NCBI GenBank assembly: GCA_009925805.1
Contig: RFQF01000028.1
Coordinates: 1 to 14,164 of the forward strand
Direction of reading: 5' to 3'
Length of the DNA: 14,164 bases
Source of the DNA: Flavobacteriia bacterium
GTDB taxonomy: Bacteria > Bacteroidota > Bacteroidia > Flavobacteriales_D > Crocinitomicaceae
The notes beneath the pieces are model-generated. The model was not told the origin of the DNA. It saw only the letters and a list, made by a program, of their open reading frames with translations, and did no database searches. The translations under genes and the position numbers were made by a program. Position 1 is the stretch's first letter. Each line of letters opens with the position of its first letter. Below are positions 7,381 to 12,156 of this stretch, in pieces.

Positions 7381-9507
7381 TTAATTCAATTCCGGTTTTG
7401 GCAACAACACTTTACGAGATAACTTCCATTTTTTGGTTTTGGGATCTTTGCCCACCACTTTGAAAGTTAACATATCCCCTTCCTTACATACCTCCTCCAT
7501 TTTGTCTACTTTCTCCCAAGAATACTCGGAAATATGGATTAATCCATCGGTTCCCGGAATGATCTCCACGAAGCAACCGAATTCTTTAATTGATTTAATC
7601 TTTCCTTCATAGGTTGCCCCTTCCTCAACTTGTGGCGGGAAAGCGATCAATTTCACGCGACGCAACGCTTCTTCCATGCTTGGTCCGTCGTTGGATAAAA
7701 TTTGTACGGATCCTTGTCCGTTCGGTAATTCCTCGATGGTGATGGTGGTTCCAGTTTCTTTTTGTAAGCCTTGTATGATTTTTCCGCCAGGTCCGATCAC
7801 TGCACCAATCATTTCGTTTGGAATCAATATCCCTTCTATTCTCGGCGTAGTGTCTTTGTAGTTATCCCGTGGATGCGCCAAGGTTTCCGAAATTTTTTCC
7901 AGAATATGCAACCTTCCAGCTTTCGCTTGATGCAGGGCTTGGGTGAGCACTTCATACGGAAGTCCATCTACTTTAATGTCCATCTGGCATGCGGTAATTC
8001 CTTTTGCTGTACCTGTTACTTTGAAATCCATATCCCCTAAATGGTCTTCGTCGCCCAAAATATCGGACAGCACGGCAAATTTCCCTTCGTCGGCCACCAA
8101 GCCCATGGCAATTCCTGAAACCGGAGCCGTAATTTGTACCCCTCCATCCATCAACGCCAAGGTCCCCGCACAAACGGTAGCCATGGAGGAAGAACCGTTG
8201 GATTCCAAAATATCGGAAACAATTCGAATCGTGTACGGATTTCCTGCTGGTAAGACCGGTTTTAACGCACGCAATGCCAAGTTTCCGTGGCCAATCTCAC
8301 GACGTGAAGTTCCGCGAATCGGTTTAGCTTCCCCGGTGGAAAACGGCGGAAAATTGTAATGCAACATGAATTTTTCGGTACCCTGGAAGGTAGCGCCATC
8401 GATCAATTGTTCATCCATTTTACCTCCTAAGGTCAGTGTGGTCAGCGATTGGGTTTCACCTCGCGTGAACACGGCTGAGCCGTGCACATTGGGCAAATAA
8501 TCTACTTCAGCCCAAATCGGACGAATCTCATCGAACGCACGTCCATCCAAGCGCTTACGTTCATGCAACATAACCCATCGCACGGCTTTTTTCTTCACTT
8601 CCGAAAAGTAGGTTCCGATGAATTTCCCCGCTTCCACCAATTCCTCCTCGGTGTAAGAAGCTTTAATTTCTGCCTTTATGGCATCGAACAACTCAGAGCG
8701 CTTCACTTTGTTGGCTAAGCCCATGCGGGCGACATCCTTGCATTTCTCCATGCCCAATTCGTACACTCGGGCCTTAACGTCCTCGTTGTGCACTTCGTGG
8801 CAATAGGTTCTTTTCGGATGAGCCGTCGCAATTTCAGCCCCCAAGGCGGTTTGGAAAGCGCATTGTTCCTTAATGGCTTCGTGGGCGATTTTAATCACTT
8901 CCACCAAATCCTCCTCGGATATTTCTTGCATTTCACCTTCCAACATGTTGATGTCTTTTTCCGTACCTGCAATCATTACATCCAAGTCGGCGCCTTCCAT
9001 TTCTGATTTTGTGGGATTCAAAATGTATTCACCGTTAACTCGGGCGACACGCACCTCGGACATCGGGCCGTTGAACGGAATGTTCGAAACCGCAATGGCC
9101 GCTGAGGCAGCCAAGCCGCAAAGGGCATCCGGATTGTTTTCTCCGTCATAGGACAATAACTGAATCATTAATTGCACTTCGGCATGGTAGTCATCTGGAA
9201 ACAAAGGACGAAGCGCACGGTCCACTAAGCGCATAATAAGAATCTCACTTTCGGATGGACGTGCTTCTCTGCGAAAAAATCCACCCGGAAATCTTCCTGC
9301 GGCGGAATACTTTTCACGATAATCCACGGTGAGCGGAAGAAAATCCACCCCTTCCTTGGCCTCAGGTGCCGCGACTACGGTGGCTAAAAGCATGGTGTCG
9401 CCCATGCGCACTACTACCGAACCATCGGCTTGTTTTGCTAATTTTCCAGTTTCAACACTGATTTCTTTTCCACCCGTATTGATGGATTTTTTTAAACCTA
9501 TATTCAT
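7381..9507 (-). CDS. pnp: Polynucleotide phosphorylase (polyribonucleotide nucleotidyltransferase)
   Basis: 708 residues, the normal length. PNPase degrades RNA 3' to 5' by phosphorolysis and can add tails in reverse; it works as a cytoplasmic trimer, often in a degradosome. Domains in order: first RNase PH-like domain about 10-145 with the conserved PGGFFRREARPSE segment (74-86); an all-helical linker about 150-310; second RNase PH domain about 315-550; KH domain about 553-615 with the GPGG RNA-binding loop at 572-575; S1 domain about 628-698. The catalytic core is intact: by alignment with the E. coli active site, Asp488, Asp494 and Lys496 in DEDHLGDMDFK, plus the phosphate-site serines in NGSSSM (437-442). 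The ATG at 9507 gives the standard N-terminus. It lies downstream of rpsO as in many bacteria, but the spacer is unusually long and carries a terminator and repeats, so pnp may depend on read-through or a promoter that I cannot identify. No TAnnTTTG was found in the spacer. Confidence 0.98.
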   Translation of the reverse strand: MNIGLKKSINTGGKEISVETGKLAKQADGSVVVRMGDTMLLATVVAAPEAKEGVDFLPLTVDYREKYSAAGRFPGGFFRREARPSESEILIMRLVDRALRPLFPDDYHAEVQLMIQLLSYDGENNPDALCGLAASAAIAVSNIPFNGPMSEVRVARVNGEYILNPTKSEMEGADLDVMIAGTEKDINMLEGEMQEISEEDLVEVIKIAHEAIKEQCAFQTALGAEIATAHPKRTYCHEVHNEDVKARVYELGMEKCKDVARMGLANKVKRSELFDAIKAEIKASYTEEELVEAGKFIGTYFSEVKKKAVRWVMLHERKRLDGRAFDEIRPIWAEVDYLPNVHGSAVFTRGETQSLTTLTLGGKMDEQLIDGATFQGTEKFMLHYNFPPFSTGEAKPIRGTSRREIGHGNLALRALKPVLPAGNPYTIRIVSDILESNGSSSMATVCAGTLALMDGGVQITAPVSGIAMGLVADEGKFAVLSDILGDEDHLGDMDFKVTGTAKGITACQMDIKVDGLPYEVLTQALHQAKAGRLHILEKISETLAHPRDNYKDTTPRIEGILIPNEMIGAVIGPGGKIIQGLQKETGTTITIEELPNGQGSVQILSNDGPSMEEALRRVKLIAFPPQVEEGATYEGKIKSIKEFGCFVEIIPGTDGLIHISEYSWEKVDKMEEVCKEGDMLTFKVVGKDPKTKKWKLSRKVLLPKPELN

Positions 9508-9513
9508 GATTAT

Positions 9514-9720
9514 TTATTTACTTGTTTTAGGATATTTGGATATTTGGATATTTGGATATTTGGACATTTGGACGTTTGGACGTTTGGACATTGGGACATT
9601 AAGCCATAGCATGAACCGTTCTTGATCAGGCAAGGTAGAGGTTATCCGGTAAACATGCTTAACTAAATCCATCGATTCCTTCCAAACTAACAATTGCTTA
9701 AAGTTATGCTTCTTAATCAA
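9514..9720 (-). pseudogene. Truncated four-helix-bundle (23S rRNA IVS-type) protein remnant
   Basis: An open frame of 68 codons starting with TTG at 9720, with a TAG directly upstream and no ATG available. The first ~36 residues (FKQLLVWKESMDLVKHVY, then TLPDQERF) match the start of the four-helix-bundle family encoded in 23S rRNA intervening sequences and widely scattered in Bacteroidota. Full members run to about 115-120 residues. Here similarity stops right after ERF, and the frame continues into the 8-bp repeat, giving a low-complexity tail (YPNIQISKYP). I read this as a decayed N-terminal fragment whose rest was lost or replaced by the repeat. A short expressed protein cannot be excluded, but the missing helices and non-ATG start argue against it. 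Confidence 0.65.
9530..9600. repeat. 8-bp tandem repeat, about nine copies
   Basis: The plus strand reads four copies of GGATATTT, then GGACATTT, GGACGTTT twice, GGACATTG and a partial GGACATT, with no bases between units. The exact copies at the pnp side and the diverged ones at the other side suggest slippage expansion from the pnp end. Eight is not a multiple of three, so the open frame that crosses it on the minus strand cycles through an eight-residue pattern (three units). The array begins 23 bases upstream of the pnp start codon. Confidence 0.95.
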
Positions 9721-9761
9721 CTATTCGACTATTTCTTCTAATTAACAACTCTTAACCTCTC

Positions 9762-9783
9762 AACGTCCAAATTTCTTAATGTC
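9762..9783. repeat. Inverted, diverged relative of the 8-bp repeat
   Basis: AACGTCCAAAT (9762-9772) is the exact reverse complement of ATTTGGACGTT inside the tandem array (9566-9576), and the following CTTAATGTC also occurs on the opposite strand next to the array end. The two flank the gene remnant in opposite orientation, so they could be the worn ends of one inserted unit. An 11-base match is short, so this is only suggestive. Confidence 0.45.
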
Positions 9784-9791
9784 TTTGACAC

Positions 9792-9826
9792 AAAAAAAGG
9801 GAACTCCGACCAAGCCGAACGTCCCC
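9792..9826 (-). terminator. Rho-independent terminator of rpsO
   Basis: On the minus strand, GGGGAC pairs with GTTCCC (one G-U pair). Inside it, TT-CGGC, loop TTG, GTCG-GA extends the stem with a single bulged G. Seven T residues follow directly. It sits about 28 bases after the rpsO stop, so a good part of rpsO transcripts should end before pnp. Confidence 0.8.
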
Positions 9827-9854
9827 TCTCCATAAAATGCTCAATCCTGTGCGA

Positions 9855-10124
9855 TTAACGACGAAGCCCAAGCTCCTTGATTAATGCCCTGTATTTTTCA
9901 ATATCCTTTCCTTTCAGGTAATCCAACAAACTTCTTCGTTTACCTACCAACAATTGCAAGGAACGTTGCGTTCCAAAATCTTTACGATTTTTCTTCAAAT
10001 GCTCCGTAAGATGATTGATTCGGTAAGAAAACAACGCGATTTGTCCTTCCACGGATCCGGTGTTCGTCTCGCTACCCCCGAATTTACTGAAAATTTCTTT
10101 TTTCTTTTCTGCTTCTAAGTACAT
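9855..10124 (-). CDS. rpsO: 30S ribosomal protein S15
   Basis: 89 residues, the standard length. S15 binds 16S rRNA in the central domain and is an early assembly protein of the small subunit. The family signature is complete: KFGGSETNTGSVEGQIA (14-30) with the conserved TGS, FSYRINHLTEHLK (32-44), the HKKDFGTQRSL-like box NRKDFGTQRSL (46-56), and LVGKRRSLLDYLK (59-71). The four-helix fold and basic C-terminus GLRR are intact. The ATG at 10124 gives the usual N-terminus; the leader is A/T-rich with no Shine-Dalgarno. It has a good phylum-type promoter upstream and a strong terminator downstream, so it can act as an independent unit even though pnp lies behind it. In E. coli S15 represses its own translation through its leader; I see no clear equivalent here. 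Confidence 0.98.
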   Translation of the reverse strand: MYLEAEKKKEIFSKFGGSETNTGSVEGQIALFSYRINHLTEHLKKNRKDFGTQRSLQLLVGKRRSLLDYLKGKDIEKYRALIKELGLRR

Positions 10125-10180
10125 GCCAATATTATTAAAATAATTTTTATGTATTCGCTACGATTTTCGTTGCGAGAGTG

Positions 10181-10212
10181 CAAAAGTAAGGTCTTTTTTG
10201 CGCACTACCAAA
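10181..10212 (-). promoter_or_regulatory. Bacteroidota-type promoter of rpsO
   Basis: On the minus strand, TTTG (10212-10209), a 20-base spacer, then TACTTTTG (10188-10181). This fits TTG-N17-23-TAnnTTTG, the housekeeping promoter form known for Bacteroidota. The start of transcription would fall near 10174, about 50 bases before the rpsO ATG. This is the best promoter in the window. Confidence 0.65.
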
Positions 10213-10272
10213 AAAAACATATCGAAACTGGCGGTGAGCTTTTTTCCGTTGATTATCTTTACCCAAAAAACC

Positions 10273-11202
10273 ATGCAACACTTTTCTATTGCCATTCATG
10301 GCGGAGCAGGGACTTTAACCCGAGGTATGATGACCGCAGAAAAAGAAAGCGCTTACCTGAAAGGTTTGCAAGAAGCGTTGAATGCCGGATATTCCTTATT
10401 GGCCGAAGGGGCTTCTGCCACCGAGGCCGTTGTGGCTGCCGTTGCATCATTGGAGGATTGCCCCCTATTCAATGCCGGAAAAGGAAGCGTGTTTACAGCA
10501 GATGGTACGCACGAAATGGATGCAGCAATCATGGAAGGTACGGGGCGAAATGCCGGTGCGGTTGCGATGGTAACCGGAATAAAAAATCCCATACGGTTAG
10601 CCCAAGAGGTGATGCTGCACAGCAATCATGTTTTGTTGGCGGGCGAAGGTGCTATGGCCTTTGCAAAACAACGAAATTTCGAAACGCTGCCTCCCTCCTA
10701 TTTTTTCAATCAGTTCCGATTCGACCAATGGCAGGAAATTAAGGGAAGTGACCGAATCCAATTAGACCACACCCAGAGCGACCATAAATTTGGCACAGTT
10801 GGCGCCGTAGCTTGCGACCAAAACGGGGCAATTGCAGCAGCGACCTCCACCGGAGGAATGACCAATAAGAAATTTGGTCGAATTGGGGATAGTCCGTTGA
10901 TTGGAAGTGGAACCTATGCCAACAATGCCACATGCGCGGTGTCCTGCACGGGAAGCGGGGAGTATTTCATTCGTGGCGCTGTGGCCTATGATGTTGCATG
11001 TTTCGTGGAGCACTTGGGGGTGGATCTTCAATCCGCTTGTAACGAAGTGATTCAAAAACGTCTTTTAGACCTTGGGGGCGACGGGGGTCTGATCGCCATC
11101 AATCGTGAGGGAATGGTCAGCTTTTCCTTCAATACCGAAGGGATGTATCGCGGTTATCGAAAAAGCGATGGCACCTTCTACACCGCAATTTACAGAGACT
11201 AA
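10273..11202 (+). CDS. iaaA: Isoaspartyl peptidase / plant-type L-asparaginase (Ntn hydrolase)
   Basis: 309 residues. The enzyme hydrolyses beta-aspartyl dipeptides and L-asparagine. It self-cleaves before an internal threonine to give alpha and beta subunits. The cut is expected before Thr175 in KFG-TVGAVACD (172-182), leaving Thr175 as nucleophile. Supporting residues are present: Thr193 in TSTGG, Arg203 and Asp206 in GRIGDSPLIG, and Thr227-Gly228 in CTGSGEYF. The N-terminal IHGGAGTL and NAGKGSVFT boxes are typical. The ATG at 10273 begins right at family homology; an in-frame TTG at 10198 would add 25 residues that overlap the rpsO promoter and is rejected. Its position beside cyanophycinase and cyanophycin synthetase strongly suggests that its real substrate is beta-Asp-Arg released from cyanophycin, as shown for the plant-type asparaginase homologue in Anabaena. 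Its 3' end overlaps cphB by 4 bases in opposite orientation. No signal peptide, so cytoplasmic. Confidence 0.93.
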   Translation: MQHFSIAIHGGAGTLTRGMMTAEKESAYLKGLQEALNAGYSLLAEGASATEAVVAAVASLEDCPLFNAGKGSVFTADGTHEMDAAIMEGTGRNAGAVAMVTGIKNPIRLAQEVMLHSNHVLLAGEGAMAFAKQRNFETLPPSYFFNQFRFDQWQEIKGSDRIQLDHTQSDHKFGTVGAVACDQNGAIAAATSTGGMTNKKFGRIGDSPLIGSGTYANNATCAVSCTGSGEYFIRGAVAYDVACFVEHLGVDLQSACNEVIQKRLLDLGGDGGLIAINREGMVSFSFNTEGMYRGYRKSDGTFYTAIYRD

Positions 11203-12065
11203 ATAAAGGGTTGTCCAATAGGCAAGACCTTAATCCTACGTGTATTAATTTCAAATTTATCCCCGTTGGATAGCACGTGGGTTATCATATTGGTTAAGGT
11301 CATAGCGCAGCCTTCTTTCAAAATGGCCTCGTTGTTATGTTCCAGCTTTCTGCCGTCAAAAATGATCACCATCCCAGAACCAATCACCTGAAATTCGGCG
11401 TTATTTCGAATGATTAACCCGGTATCTTCCGCTAGACCAATGCCGATCAAATCGGGGTGTTTTGCCACGGCTTCCGTAATTCGACCGAATCTTCCTCGCT
11501 GAATAAAATGCGAATCGATGATTAAATTGGGAGTAAAACCCATTCCTATTCCCATGCTTACCGATCCTTTCCGAAAAGATTCCGTGGTTTGTCCACCAGT
11601 AATCATTTCCGTGGACATACACATGGCACCCGCGCTGGTCCCAGCGATAACAAAAGGTTCATTTTGATAACGCTCGAGCATAATGGAATGGAGTGCAGTT
11701 CCTCCTATTTTTGAGGTGATTTTGGATTGATCTCCTCCCGAAAAAAGTACGGCATTTGCCGTTTTCATGCGTTCAATGAATTCAGGATTATCGGAATCAG
11801 ACCGATCCCGAATGTCCATGGGAAAGATTTGCGAACACCCCAACAAGTGAAAGGCATTCACGTAGGCTTCAATGACTTCCTCAGGAATGCTCGAAGCGGT
11901 AGGAATGATAATAATTTGTGCATCTACTCCTCCTGCCTCGTGCACCACATGGCTTAAAATACCGTCCCCAATAAACTCGAGTGTGTACATTTCATTATCT
12001 CCTAATCCTTTATCCTCGTTCCCTCCTATTGGAATTAAAATGCCTTTGGGGTCATGAATTTTCAT
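11199..12065 (-). CDS. cphB: Cyanophycinase (intracellular, peptidase family S51)
   Basis: 288 residues, normal for intracellular CphB. It is a serine exo-hydrolase that removes beta-Asp-Arg dipeptides from the end of cyanophycin. The nucleophile is Ser144 in the elbow AGTSAGAMCM. His186 in IDSHFIQRGR and Glu213 in GLAEDTG complete the triad: the spacings (42 and 69 residues from Ser) equal those of the triad described for Synechocystis CphB (Ser132, His174, Glu201). GGNEDK (14-19), the FSGGDQ box (108-113) and the Gln189-Arg190 substrate-pocket motif are also typical. No signal peptide, unlike secreted CphE forms, so it mobilises the cell's own store. The ATG at 12065 is the natural start and the leader lacks a Shine-Dalgarno. 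It is transcribed away from cphA out of a shared 91-base region and overlaps the isoaspartyl peptidase gene tail-to-tail. Confidence 0.96.
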   Translation of the reverse strand: MKIHDPKGILIPIGGNEDKGLGDNEMYTLEFIGDGILSHVVHEAGGVDAQIIIIPTASSIPEEVIEAYVNAFHLLGCSQIFPMDIRDRSDSDNPEFIERMKTANAVLFSGGDQSKITSKIGGTALHSIMLERYQNEPFVIAGTSAGAMCMSTEMITGGQTTESFRKGSVSMGIGMGFTPNLIIDSHFIQRGRFGRITEAVAKHPDLIGIGLAEDTGLIIRNNAEFQVIGSGMVIIFDGRKLEHNNEAILKEGCAMTLTNMITHVLSNGDKFEINTRRIKVLPIGQPFI

Positions 12066-12069
12066 GCTT

Positions 12070-12097
12070 TTTATTTTTGTGTGTGGTCAAAAATAAA
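12070..12097. repeat. Perfect 10-bp inverted repeat in the cphB-cphA divergent promoter region
   Basis: TTTATTTTTG (12070-12079), 8-base spacer TGTGTGGT, CAAAAATAAA (12088-12097). The arms are exact reverse complements and lie 5 bases before the cphB ATG and 59 bases before the cphA ATG. Each arm contains TATTTTTG, a match to the -7 consensus TAnnTTTG, one per strand and facing each other. It could be a dimeric regulator's operator, two face-to-face promoters, or both. There is no T-run placed to make it a terminator for either gene. Confidence 0.6.
12088..12095 (-). promoter_or_regulatory. Possible -7 promoter element of cphB
   Basis: Minus-strand TATTTTTG fits TAnnTTTG exactly and would give a leader of roughly 15 bases before the ATG at 12065. 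No TTG is seen at the right distance upstream, so the -33 half is missing or degenerate, which would fit an activator-dependent promoter. The mirror element on the plus strand (12072-12079) has a TTTG 23 bases upstream (12045-12048, inside cphB) and could serve cphA. Confidence 0.3.
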
Positions 12098-12156
12098 TTT
12101 TATTGTATTATTTTGCATCGAAAAGTTACTAAAATATACTAACCTTCTTTTGAACT

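Noticed and set aside
7943..8359. A 138-codon plus-strand open frame opposite pnp
   Set aside because: It is a shadow of the conserved second RNase PH domain of pnp.
9530..9600. CRISPR-like or iteron-origin reading of the 8-bp array
   Set aside because: Units abut with no spacers and are far too short for CRISPR; no replication gene is near and the array lies in a chromosomal rpsO-pnp spacer.
10198..10272. Extended N-terminus of the isoaspartyl peptidase from a TTG, with a hydrophobic stretch that looks like a signal peptide
   Set aside because: Family homology begins right at the ATG at 10273; the extension needs a TTG start, overlaps the rpsO promoter, and the adjacent cyanophycin enzymes are cytoplasmic.
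10149..10742. A 197-codon plus-strand open frame overlapping the start of the isoaspartyl peptidase gene
   Set aside because: It is a frame-shifted shadow: cysteine- and arginine-rich with no family resemblance, while the overlapping frame is a clear Ntn hydrolase.
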